Assembly (NCBI GenBank): GCA_025965635.1
Contig: JAOPWO010000206.1
Span: 1-5,567, forward strand
Reading direction: 5' to 3'
Length of the DNA: 5,567 nucleotides
Origin: Modestobacter sp.
Lineage (GTDB): Bacteria > Actinomycetota > Actinomycetes > Mycobacteriales > Geodermatophilaceae
How positions within the stretch are numbered: the stretch's first letter is position 1; every line of letters begins with the position of its first letter. The notes under the pieces were generated by a model. That model was not told the DNA's origin. It made no database searches and saw only the letters and a program-made list of their open reading frames with translations. A program made the translations under genes and the position numbers. Positions 1 through 5,206 of this stretch are shown here, piece after piece.

Positions 1-1
1 G

Positions 2-1363
2 GCGCTCGGGGCGGCGCTGGCCGTCGGGCTCGGCGGGCTCGGGGCGGTGCTGGTCGCTCGGACCACCTGGGGACGCCGGCGGCTGGGCTGGGCGCTGGCC
101 CGCGGGGCGCTCGCGGTCCCCCGCGGACTGCACGAGGCGGTGTGGGGTCTGCTGCTGGTCAACGTGCTCGGCCTGGACCCCTGGGTCGGCGTGCTGGCCA
201 TCGGCCTGCCCTACGGCGCCGTGACCGCCAAGGTGTTCGCCGACCTGCTGGACGAGGTGCCCCGCGGGGGTCACGACGCGCTGCTCGCCGCGGGGGCGGG
301 CCGGGCCACCGCCGTCCTGTACGGCCTGCTGCCACCGGCGTCGGGCGGGCTGCTGTCCTACGCCTTCTACCGGCTGGAGTGCGCGGTGCGCTCGGCGGTG
401 GTGCTGGGGCTGATCGGCGCGGGCGGGCTGGGGTACCAGCTGTCGCTGTCGTTCAGCTCGTTGCGCTGGGAGCAGGTGTGGTCGTGCGTCTACGCGCTGG
501 CGCTGCTGTGCCTGCTGGCCGACGTCACCGGCCGCGCCGTCCGCGGCCGGCTGGCCGCTCCGCGCTCGTCGGCCACCCGGCTCGTCCGGGACCGGGTGCT
601 CAGCGCGGCGGTGCTCGGCTCGCTGGCCCTGGTCGGCTGGTCGTGGTGGTACCTGGCCGTCTCCCCGGCCACGCTGGTCGCCGAGCGCACCCGGGAGCAG
701 CTGGCCTACGTGCTGGGAGCCGGCTGGCCGCCCGACACCGACGGCGACCTGCTGCGCTCGATCGGCTCGCTGGCGGTGGACACGGTCCAGATGTCGGTCA
801 TCGCCATCGCCGTCGCGACCGCCGGCGCCGTACTGGTCGCCGGGGTCGCCGCCCGGCCCGCGGGACCGCTCGGGCCCGGACGACGGCTGCTCGGCAGCGT
901 CGTCCGGCTGGGGTTGCTGCTGCTGCGCGCCGTACCGCCGCCGGTGTGGGCGCTGGTGGTGCTGTTCGTGCTGCTACCCGGGGTGCTGCCCGGCGCACTG
1001 GCGCTGGGGCTGTACAGCCTCGGCGTGCTGGGCCGGCTGGCGGCGGAGGCGACCGAGGAGCTCGATCCCCGGCCGCGGGCCGCGCTGGCCGCGCTCGGCG
1101 CAGGCCCGGCCGCAGGCTGGCTGTACGGGGTGCTGCCCCGCGCCACCGGGCCGGTCCTGGCGTTCGCCCTCTACCGGTGGGAGGTCGCCATCCGGGACAG
1201 CGTGCTGGTGGGCGTGCTCGGCGCCGGCGGGCTGGGCGCCCTGCTGGCCACCCGGCTGACCACGTTCGACTGGGCGGCGGTGACCACCACGCTGGTCGCG
1301 CTGGTGCTGCTCACCCTGGCCGTCGACCTGGTGAGCGCCCGCGCGCGGGCCGCCTTGAGGTAG
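2..1363 (+). CDS. phnE: PhnE-type phosphonate ABC transporter permease, tandem two-domain fusion, 5'-truncated
   Basis: This is a membrane permease of a binding-protein-dependent ABC importer of the phosphonate/phosphite type. The frame is open to the left edge, and the first visible residues already look like the end of a membrane helix, so the GTG at 47 is probably internal. About 453 residues are visible. Counting from that GTG, two permease units follow each other. Unit 1 has an EAA-like coupling loop at about 70-97 and the PhnE signature (Tyr-Arg-x-Glu, then GAGGLG) at 108-129. A helix at about 184-206 opens unit 2, whose coupling loop is at 338-365 and signature at 376-397. Both loops keep the Gly-x9-Gly-x-Leu-Pro spacing. 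Single PhnE proteins are usually about 260-290 residues, so this looks like PhnE1-PhnE2 in one chain, missing roughly 100 N-terminal residues. The family assignment is firm. The substrate (phosphonate, phosphite or another phosphorus compound) cannot be told. The ATPase and binding-protein genes probably lie upstream. Confidence 0.87.
   Translation, partial: ALGAALAVGLGGLGAVLVARTTWGRRRLGWALARGALAVPRGLHEAVWGLLLVNVLGLDPWVGVLAIGLPYGAVTAKVFADLLDEVPRGGHDALLAAGAGRATAVLYGLLPPASGGLLSYAFYRLECAVRSAVVLGLIGAGGLGYQLSLSFSSLRWEQVWSCVYALALLCLLADVTGRAVRGRLAAPRSSATRLVRDRVLSAAVLGSLALVGWSWWYLAVSPATLVAERTREQLAYVLGAGWPPDTDGDLLRSIGSLAVDTVQMSVIAIAVATAGAVLVAGVAARPAGPLGPGRRLLGSVVRLGLLLLRAVPPPVWALVVLFVLLPGVLPGALALGLYSLGVLGRLAAEATEELDPRPRAALAALGAGPAAGWLYGVLPRATGPVLAFALYRWEVAIRDSVLVGVLGAGGLGALLATRLTTFDWAAVTTTLVALVLLTLAVDLVSARARAALR
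1337..1350. repeat. 14-nt perfect GC palindrome at the 3' end of the permease gene
   Basis: GCCCGCG is followed directly by its reverse complement CGCGGGC. The element lies in the last codons of the permease, 11 nt before its stop codon and about 20 nt before the rsmE stop on the other strand. It could fold with a 4-nt loop and serve as a weak stop for either convergent transcript, but there is no T-tract. Such palindromes also arise by chance at this GC content. Confidence 0.3.
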
Positions 1364-1370
1364 GTGCGGT

Positions 1371-2141
1371 TCACACCCAGCGGGTCTTGGCGCTCAGCGC
1401 GGCGAGGGCGGCGGCGCCGGCGGTCGACGTCCGCAGCACCTCGGCACCCAGTCGCACCGGCTCCGCGCCGGCGGCGCGGAAGGCGACCACCTCGCCGTCG
1501 GTGAGCCCGCCCTCGGGCCCGACCAGGACGACGACCGTGCCGGCGGAGGGCACGGCCACACCGGCCAGCGGACGGCGGGCCTGCTCGTGCAGCACGAGCG
1601 CCAGGTCCACGTCGGCGAGCAGCCCGCAGACCTCCCGGGTGCTCATCGGACCGGTCACCTCGGGCACCCGCGGACGGCGGGCCTGCTTGCTGGCCGTGCG
1701 GGCCGCCGCCCGCCACTTCACCAGGCCCTTCTCGGTGCGGTCGGCCCGCCAGCGGGTGACGCACCGGGCCGCCGTCCAGGGCACGATCCGGTCGACACCG
1801 AGCTCGGTGGCCAGCTCCACCGCCAGCGGTCCGCGGTCGCCCTTGGGGAGCGCCTGGACCAGCACCAGCGTCGGGGTGGGCGCAGGCACCTCGTGCCGGG
1901 CCGTCACGTGCACCTGCAGGCCGCCGGAACCGGCGGCCAGCACCGTGCCGTCGGTGACCAGGCCACGGCCGTCGCCCACCCGGACCCGCTCCCCCACCGT
2001 GAGGCGCAGCACGTCGACGGCGTGCCGGCCCTCGGGCCCGGAGACGGTGAGCACGTCGCCGTCGGGAACCTCGTCGAGCAGGAACAGCGGCGCGCCGTCC
2101 AGCTCCGGGGACTCGGCGTCCGTCGGCACCGAGCTGGTCAC
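1371..2141 (-). CDS. rsmE: 16S rRNA m3U1498 methyltransferase RsmE
   Basis: SAM-dependent enzyme that methylates N3 of U1498 (E. coli numbering) in 16S rRNA of the small ribosomal subunit, in the cytoplasm. The 256-residue length is normal for the family. Residues of about 15-80 form the PUA-like RNA-binding domain, and the SPOUT (trefoil-knot) methyltransferase domain follows. The visible knot motifs are LVQALPKGDR at 94-103, ELGVDRIVPW at 113-122, VGPEGG at 207-212 and LGAEVLRTSTA at 231-241, the last two forming the SAM pocket. The start is a GTG sharing GTGA with the dnaJ stop codon. No good Shine-Dalgarno sequence precedes it, so translation probably depends on ribosomes finishing dnaJ. 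It is the last gene of the hrcA operon in this window and converges on the permease gene with 7 nt between stop codons. A link between heat-shock control and rRNA modification is inferred from the operon only. Confidence 0.96.
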   Translation of the reverse strand: MTSSVPTDAESPELDGAPLFLLDEVPDGDVLTVSGPEGRHAVDVLRLTVGERVRVGDGRGLVTDGTVLAAGSGGLQVHVTARHEVPAPTPTLVLVQALPKGDRGPLAVELATELGVDRIVPWTAARCVTRWRADRTEKGLVKWRAAARTASKQARRPRVPEVTGPMSTREVCGLLADVDLALVLHEQARRPLAGVAVPSAGTVVVLVGPEGGLTDGEVVAFRAAGAEPVRLGAEVLRTSTAGAAALAALSAKTRWV

Positions 2142-3262
2142 TTGAACACGTCGCGCACCCGGGAGAGCAACCCGCCCTGGGGCGCACCGCTGCCGTCGGG
2201 CAGTTCCTCCCCGCGCAGCGCCGCCAGTTCGCGCAACAGCTCACGTTGTCGCTCGTCGAGCTTGCCGGGGGTCTGGACGTCGACGTGCACCAGCAGGTTG
2301 CCGCGGCCGGTGCCGCGCAGCCGGGGCGCCCCGTGGGCGCGCAGGGTGAGCACGCTGCCGGACTGGGTGCCGGCCCTGATGTCGAGGTCCTCGACACCGT
2401 CGAGGGTCTGCAGCTTGAGCGTGGTGCCCAACGCCGCCGCGGTCATCGGCAGGGTGACCCGGCAGTGCAGGTCCTCCCCATCGCGGGTGAACACGTCGTG
2501 CGGCCGCTCGTGCACCTCGACGTAGAGGTCGCCGGCCGGGCCGCCACCGGGGCCGACCTCGCCGTGCCCGGCGAGCCGGATCCGCATGCCGTCCTCGATG
2601 CCGGCCGGGATCTTCACCGGGATCGTCCGGCGGGCCCGCACCCGCCCGTCGCCGGCGCACTGGGGGCAGGGTTCGGGGATGACCTGGCCGGTGCCGCCGC
2701 AGGTGGGGCACGGCCGGGTGGCGACCACCTGGCCGAGGAACGAGCGCTGGACGCTCTGCACCTCGCCGCGGCCGTCGCAGGTGGTGCAGGTGGTGGGGTG
2801 CGTGCCGCGAGCGGTGCCGGCGCCGGTACAGGTGTCGCAGAGCACCGCGGTGTCGACGGTGATGTCGGTGGTGGTGCCGAAGACGGTCTCGTCCAGGTCC
2901 AGGTCGACGCGGATGAGCGCGTCACCGCCGGCCCGGGCCCGGCTGCGGGGCCCGCGGGTGGCGGCGCCGCCGAAGAAGGCGTCCATGATGTCGCCCAGCC
3001 CGCCGAAGCCGGCGCCCTGGCCGAACCCGCCGGCACCGCCGCGGGTGTCGTACGGGTCGCCGCCCAGGTCGACGATCCGCCGCTTCTCCGGATCGGTCAG
3101 CACCTCGTAGGCGCGGCTGACCTCCTGGAAGCGCTCCTTCGCGCCCGCGTCGGGATTGACATCGGGGTGCAGGTCCCGGGCCAGCCGCCGGTAGGCACGC
3201 TTGATGTCGGTATCGCTGGAACCCGGGGCCAGGCCCAGCACGCCGTAGTAGTCGGTCGCCAT
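2138..3262 (-). CDS. dnaJ: Co-chaperone DnaJ (DnaJ2 type, hrcA-linked)
   Basis: Type I Hsp40 co-chaperone, 374 residues, which delivers unfolded proteins to DnaK and stimulates its ATPase. Residues 4-68 are the J domain with the HPD motif at 32-34. A short Gly/Phe-rich linker follows at about 74-102. The zinc region has all four CxxC pairs intact: C142/C145, C159/C162, C185/C188 and C199/C202, each followed by Gly-x-Gly. Residues from about 210 to 335 are the C-terminal substrate-binding domains. The motif RRIVDLGGDP after the J domain matches what I recall of actinobacterial DnaJ2, the copy paired with hrcA and not with dnaK-grpE. The ATG follows the hrcA stop by 16 nt; GAGGA, overlapping that stop, lies 13 nt upstream, which is rather far, and a GAG lies closer. 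The gene overlaps rsmE by 4 nt. Expression should follow the CIRCE-controlled hrcA promoter. Confidence 0.97.
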   Translation of the reverse strand: MATDYYGVLGLAPGSSDTDIKRAYRRLARDLHPDVNPDAGAKERFQEVSRAYEVLTDPEKRRIVDLGGDPYDTRGGAGGFGQGAGFGGLGDIMDAFFGGAATRGPRSRARAGGDALIRVDLDLDETVFGTTTDITVDTAVLCDTCTGAGTARGTHPTTCTTCDGRGEVQSVQRSFLGQVVATRPCPTCGGTGQVIPEPCPQCAGDGRVRARRTIPVKIPAGIEDGMRIRLAGHGEVGPGGGPAGDLYVEVHERPHDVFTRDGEDLHCRVTLPMTAAALGTTLKLQTLDGVEDLDIRAGTQSGSVLTLRAHGAPRLRGTGRGNLLVHVDVQTPGKLDERQRELLRELAALRGEELPDGSGAPQGGLLSRVRDVFK

Positions 3263-3278
3263 CGAAGTGTTCTCGTCC

Positions 3279-4301
3279 TCAGCTCTCGGCCAGCAACTGG
3301 CCGACGTAGCGGGCCACGGCTCGTACCGCGGCCATGTTCCCTGCGTAGTCCATCCGGGTCGGACCCACGACGCCCAGGCCACCGAGGGCCTGGTCACCGG
3401 AGCCGTACCCCACGGAGACGAACGACGCGCCGGTCAGCGCCTCGTGCTCGTTCTCCTCACCGATGCGCACCATCACGGTGCTCGGCCCCACCGCTGCCAT
3501 CAACCGCAGGACGACGACCTGCTCTTCCAACGCCTCCAGCAACGGGCGCACGCTGCCGTGGAAGTCCAGCGCGTTCCCGAAGGCCAGGTTGGCAGTGCCA
3601 CCGATGACCAGCCGGTCCTCGGTGGGCTCGACCAGCGTCTCCAGCAGCGTGGCGCTGATCGCGGCCACCAGGGCCCGCAGGTGCGGCGGCGCGTTCTCGA
3701 CCAGTTCCCCGACCTTGCCACTGGCCTCGGCCAGCTTGGCGCCGGTGAAGGCGGCGTTGAGCAGCGTGCGCAGCTCGGCGACGGTCTCGACGTCAGCCTC
3801 CGCGGGGGTCTCCACGACGCGCTGCTCCACCCGGCCGGTGTCGGTGATCAGCACCATCAGCAACCGGTACGCGGCCAGCGGGACCAGCTCCAGGTGCCGG
3901 ACGGCGCTGCGCGACAGGGTCGGGTACTGGACGACGGCGACCTGGCGGGTGAGCTGGGCCAGCAGCCGCACCGTGCGCCCCAGCACGTCGTGCAGGTCGA
4001 CGGCGCCGTCGAGGAACTTCTCGATCGCCCTGCGCTCGGCGACCGACAGCGGTTTGACCGCGTTCAGCCGGTCGACGAAGAAGCGGTAGCCCTTGTCGGT
4101 GGGCACCCGCCCGGCGCTGGTGTGCGGCTGGGTGATGTACCCCTCCTCCTCCAGCACCGCCATGTCGTTGCGGATGGTGGCCGGGCTGACCCCCAGGTCG
4201 TGCCGCGCCGCCAGGGCCTTGCTCCCCACCGGGTCGTTCGTGGAGACGTAGTCCTGGACGATGGCCCGCAGCACCTGCAGGCACCGGTCGTCGTGCGCCA
4301 C
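3279..4301 (-). CDS. hrcA: Heat-inducible transcriptional repressor HrcA
   Basis: Repressor that binds CIRCE operators and depends on the GroE chaperonin for activity, so it releases its genes when chaperonin is occupied by unfolded protein. The product is 340 residues from the chosen GTG start. Residues of about 4-75 form the winged helix-turn-helix, with the recognition segment GVSPATIRNDM at 37-47 and the wing at about 58-70 (QPHTSAGRVPTDKGYR). The central GAF-like dimerisation part follows, and the conserved C-terminal motif GVVGPTRMDYA is at 310-320. The GTG at 4301 was chosen because GGAGG stands 8 nt upstream and homologs begin just before the Arg-x-x-x-Leu-Arg-Ala-Ile helix. Longer in-frame starts would begin inside the CIRCE operator and lack a ribosome binding site. 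It is the first gene of hrcA-dnaJ-rsmE and almost certainly autoregulated. The chaperonin genes it should also control are not in this window. Confidence 0.97.
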   Translation of the reverse strand: MAHDDRCLQVLRAIVQDYVSTNDPVGSKALAARHDLGVSPATIRNDMAVLEEEGYITQPHTSAGRVPTDKGYRFFVDRLNAVKPLSVAERRAIEKFLDGAVDLHDVLGRTVRLLAQLTRQVAVVQYPTLSRSAVRHLELVPLAAYRLLMVLITDTGRVEQRVVETPAEADVETVAELRTLLNAAFTGAKLAEASGKVGELVENAPPHLRALVAAISATLLETLVEPTEDRLVIGGTANLAFGNALDFHGSVRPLLEALEEQVVVLRLMAAVGPSTVMVRIGEENEHEALTGASFVSVGYGSGDQALGGLGVVGPTRMDYAGNMAAVRAVARYVGQLLAES

Positions 4302-4309
4302 GGCTGACA

Positions 4310-4314
4310 CCTCC
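4310..4314 (-). promoter_or_regulatory. Ribosome binding site of hrcA
   Basis: GGAGG on the minus strand, 8 nt before the GTG at 4301. It decides the start: the alternative GTG at 4310-4308 touches this motif and could not use it. Confidence 0.8.
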
Positions 4315-4365
4315 GTACGGGTCGACGCGTCCGTGCGCGGACTGCCGGGCGCCGCCGGGCAGGCG

Positions 4366-4394
4366 GCTGGCACTCACACGGACTGAGTGCCAGC
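4366..4394 (-). promoter_or_regulatory. CIRCE operator (HrcA binding site)
   Basis: Perfect inverted repeat with 9-nt arms CTGGCACTC (4367-4375) and GAGTGCCAG (4385-4393) around a 9-nt spacer, extended by one more G-C pair to 10 nt each. This is the CIRCE architecture; the textbook form has TTAGCACTC arms, and the conserved GCACTC/GAGTGC core is unchanged. It lies 64 nt upstream of the hrcA GTG and overlaps the likely -10 box and transcription start, so HrcA binding should block RNA polymerase. The operator is symmetric, and the divergent gene's predicted promoter lies about 110 nt away, so direct control of that gene is possible but unproven. Confidence 0.97.
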
Positions 4395-4397
4395 ATA
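4392..4397 (-). promoter_or_regulatory. Possible -10 element of the hrcA operon
   Basis: TATGCT on the minus strand agrees with TATAAT at four of six positions, including the key first, second and last bases. It overlaps the edge of the CIRCE repeat, as expected for an HrcA-repressed promoter, and would place the transcript start within the CIRCE spacer, giving a leader of about 80 nt. No convincing -35 hexamer is seen at 16-18 nt upstream. Confidence 0.45.
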
Positions 4398-4420
4398 CGA
4401 CCGAGCGCCCGTGCCGTCGT

Positions 4421-4446
4421 CCGACCGGCGGCGAGCCGCCGGCCGG
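4421..4446. repeat. Strong GC hairpin in the divergent intergenic region
   Basis: CCGGCGGC (4425-4432) is followed after two bases by its reverse complement GCCGCCGG (4435-4442). After one mismatch, three more pairs (CCG/CGG) extend the stem to 11 pairs. No gene ends here, so it is not an ordinary terminator. It sits just upstream of the hrcA -10 box, roughly over the -35 area on the minus strand, and upstream of the divergent promoter. Function unknown; it may be a DNA-level dyad or a chance feature of GC-rich sequence. Confidence 0.4.
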
Positions 4447-4503
4447 GCTGCAGGGCGCCGTCCGCCCGGCGGCGACCCATCGGCGCGGCGTCGGCGACCG
4501 CAC

Positions 4504-4509
4504 TAGGCT
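4504..4509 (+). promoter_or_regulatory. Possible -10 element for the divergent conserved gene
   Basis: TAGGCT resembles actinobacterial housekeeping -10 boxes (TAGRNT-like) and would start transcription about 45 nt before the CTG start. No clear TTGACA-like -35 is present at normal spacing. The rest of 4395-4548 holds no other element that I can support. Confidence 0.3.
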
Positions 4510-4548
4510 GGACCGCGTCGACGGAGCCCGGCCAGGGGTCCGGGGAGC

Positions 4549-4554
4549 GGGAGG
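4549..4554 (+). promoter_or_regulatory. Ribosome binding site supporting a CTG start
   Basis: GGGAGG is the strongest Shine-Dalgarno match in the region. It lies 7 nt before the CTG at 4562, but 22 nt before the next in-frame GTG at 4577, which is too far. It therefore favours CTG as the initiator. Confidence 0.7.
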
Positions 4555-4561
4555 CTCAGCC

Positions 4562-4972
4562 CTGATCTTCAAGGCGGTGCGGAACGGGCGACCGTATCCC
4601 GACCACAACTTCTCCACCCGCGACTGGGCACTCATCCCGCCGCGGCAGATCCGGCTCGACACGCTGGTCACGACGAAACGCGAGCTGGCCCTGGACGCCC
4701 TGCTCGCCGACGACTCGACCTTCTACGGCGACCTCTTCCCGCACGCCGTCCAGTGGCAGGGCGAGCTGTACCTGGAGGACGGGTTGCACCGGGCGCTGCG
4801 GGCCGCGCTGCAGCAGCGCACCGTGATCCACGTACGGGTGCTCGACCTGGACACGCTGATCCGGTCCGGCGGCGTCGACGTCCCGGAGCCGGCACCCCGG
4901 TCGATGGACCAGCTGCCCGACACCCACGCGCCCTGGGGCACCGGCCCCTGGGGCGTTCCGCACCGCGGCTGA
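4562..4972 (+). CDS. Conserved actinobacterial protein of unknown function with DGxHR motif (Rv2375-like)
   Basis: A 136-residue cytoplasmic protein, with no signal peptide or membrane segment. I recognise it as the family found beside hrcA in actinobacteria, including Rv2375. Some databases may label relatives as VapB-type antitoxins; I cannot confirm that, and no toxin gene lies next to it. Residues 1-95 look like the conserved domain: GRPYPDH at 9-15, WALIPPRQIRLD at 22-33, DSTFYGDLFPH at 51-61 and LEDGLHRALRAAL at 71-83. The stretch D73-G-x-H76-R77 followed by an Ala-rich helix and the strand TVIHVRVLDLD resembles the substrate-binding part of the ParB/sulfiredoxin fold (DGxHRxxA). This is a pattern resemblance, not a proven homology. 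The last 40 residues are Pro/Gly-rich and probably disordered, ending in a repeated Trp-Gly motif. The start is taken as CTG because GGGAGG lies 7 nt upstream and it gives Met-Ile-Phe-Lys, the N-terminus I recall for homologs. The alternative GTG at 4577 would give 131 residues. It is divergent from hrcA. Confidence 0.85.
   Translation: MIFKAVRNGRPYPDHNFSTRDWALIPPRQIRLDTLVTTKRELALDALLADDSTFYGDLFPHAVQWQGELYLEDGLHRALRAALQQRTVIHVRVLDLDTLIRSGGVDVPEPAPRSMDQLPDTHAPWGTGPWGVPHRG
4931..4952 (+). repeat. Hairpin and direct repeat in the 3' end of the DGxHR gene
   Basis: GGGGC (4935-4939) and GCCCC (4944-4948) pair around a 4-nt loop. After a T-T mismatch, CCC and GGG add three pairs. The same bases form a direct repeat of CCCTGGGGC (4931 and 4946) that encodes the doubled Pro-Trp-Gly at the C-terminus. 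It ends about 18 nt before the stop codon and could help stop transcription. Confidence 0.3.
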
Positions 4973-5001
4973 CGTCCGCCGCCCGTTCAGAGCCAGCCTC
5001 C

Positions 5002-5033
5002 CCTCGGCCACCCGGTCGTCCCGGGGCTCGAGG
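5002..5033 (+). terminator. Candidate terminator after the DGxHR gene
   Basis: Outer arms CCTCG (5002-5006) and CGAGG (5029-5033) enclose inner arms CCCGG (5011-5015) and CCGGG (5021-5025) with loop TCGTC. Two more G-C pairs stack between them, leaving small bulges. It begins about 30 nt after the stop codon. There is no T-tract, which is common for actinobacterial stem-loops but makes the call uncertain. Confidence 0.4.
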
Positions 5034-5116
5034 ATGCCGAGCTGCAGGAAACCTGTTCCGGGGTGGCCTCGACGTCGGTGGTGGCCGGCTCGACGCCGCC
5101 GGACAGGGCGGCGGGC

Positions 5117-5131
5117 GAGGTGCAGCACCTC
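5117..5131. repeat. 15-nt perfect dyad
   Basis: GAGGTGC and GCACCTC flank a single central A. The spacing is too tight for an RNA hairpin without opening pairs, so if functional it would more likely be a protein-binding dyad. No promoter is visible next to it. Confidence 0.25.
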
Positions 5132-5164
5132 CCCCACCGTCAGACCCGCCCGCCCGTTGTCACA

Positions 5165-5204
5165 CGGAGTGCCGGAGCCCAGGAACCTGCGCCTGGGCAC
5201 TCCG
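5165..5204 (-). terminator. Candidate terminator of hemW
   Basis: Arms CGGAGTG (5165-5171) and CACTCCG (5198-5204) pair perfectly, as do inner arms CCCAGG (5178-5183) and CCTGGG (5192-5197), around an 8-nt loop. A 6-nt bulge (5172-5177) sits on one side only. The structure begins 2 nt after the hemW stop codon, the expected place for a terminator. No T-tract follows on the minus strand. Confidence 0.6.
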
Positions 5205-5206
5205 AC

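Larger units (their letters stand above)
4985..5143 (-). pseudogene. Possible remnant of a decayed minus-strand gene
   Basis: In this gap, minus-strand reading gives a protein-like start (LTVGEVLHLA, 5143-5114), then arginine-rich nonsense. The neighbouring frame then gives a plausible acidic stretch (GGVEPATTDVEATPEQ), and the first frame again gives LQLGILEPRDDRVAEGRLAL. Two compensating frame changes would join these into one sensible segment that faintly recalls the helix-turn-helix-like N-terminal part of some adenylate cyclase or MerR-type regulators. No start, no intact frame and no ribosome binding site are present. This could equally be coincidence in GC-rich DNA. Confidence 0.2.

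Noticed and set aside
142..2145. Very long open frame on the plus strand spanning the permease and rsmE
   Set aside because: It is rich in Arg, Ala and Gly with no recognisable motif, and it overlaps two well-supported genes in other frames. Such shadow frames are expected at this GC content.
2246..3607. 453-residue plus-strand frame opposite dnaJ
   Set aside because: Its Gly/Ala/Val-rich translation mirrors the dnaJ zinc-finger repeats on the other strand. The real gene has complete J-domain and CxxC motifs.
3267..4307. 346-residue plus-strand frame opposite hrcA
   Set aside because: It is an antisense shadow of hrcA, with His/Gln/Val-rich composition and no family resemblance.
4302..4373. 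Longer hrcA starting upstream (GTG at 4373-4371 or GTG at 4310-4308)
   Set aside because: The first start lies inside the CIRCE operator and near the predicted transcript start, without a ribosome binding site. The second overlaps the GGAGG itself. The extra residues are not like HrcA N-termini.
4395..4561. tRNA, riboswitch or small RNA in the divergent intergenic region
   Set aside because: No tRNA arms, CCA end or known riboswitch core could be seen; only the hairpin and weak promoter elements are supported.
4556..5200. 214-residue minus-strand frame covering the DGxHR gene
   Set aside because: Most of it is antisense to the plus-strand gene. Only the piece outside that gene (4985-5143) has any protein-like character, and it is listed separately as a weak remnant.
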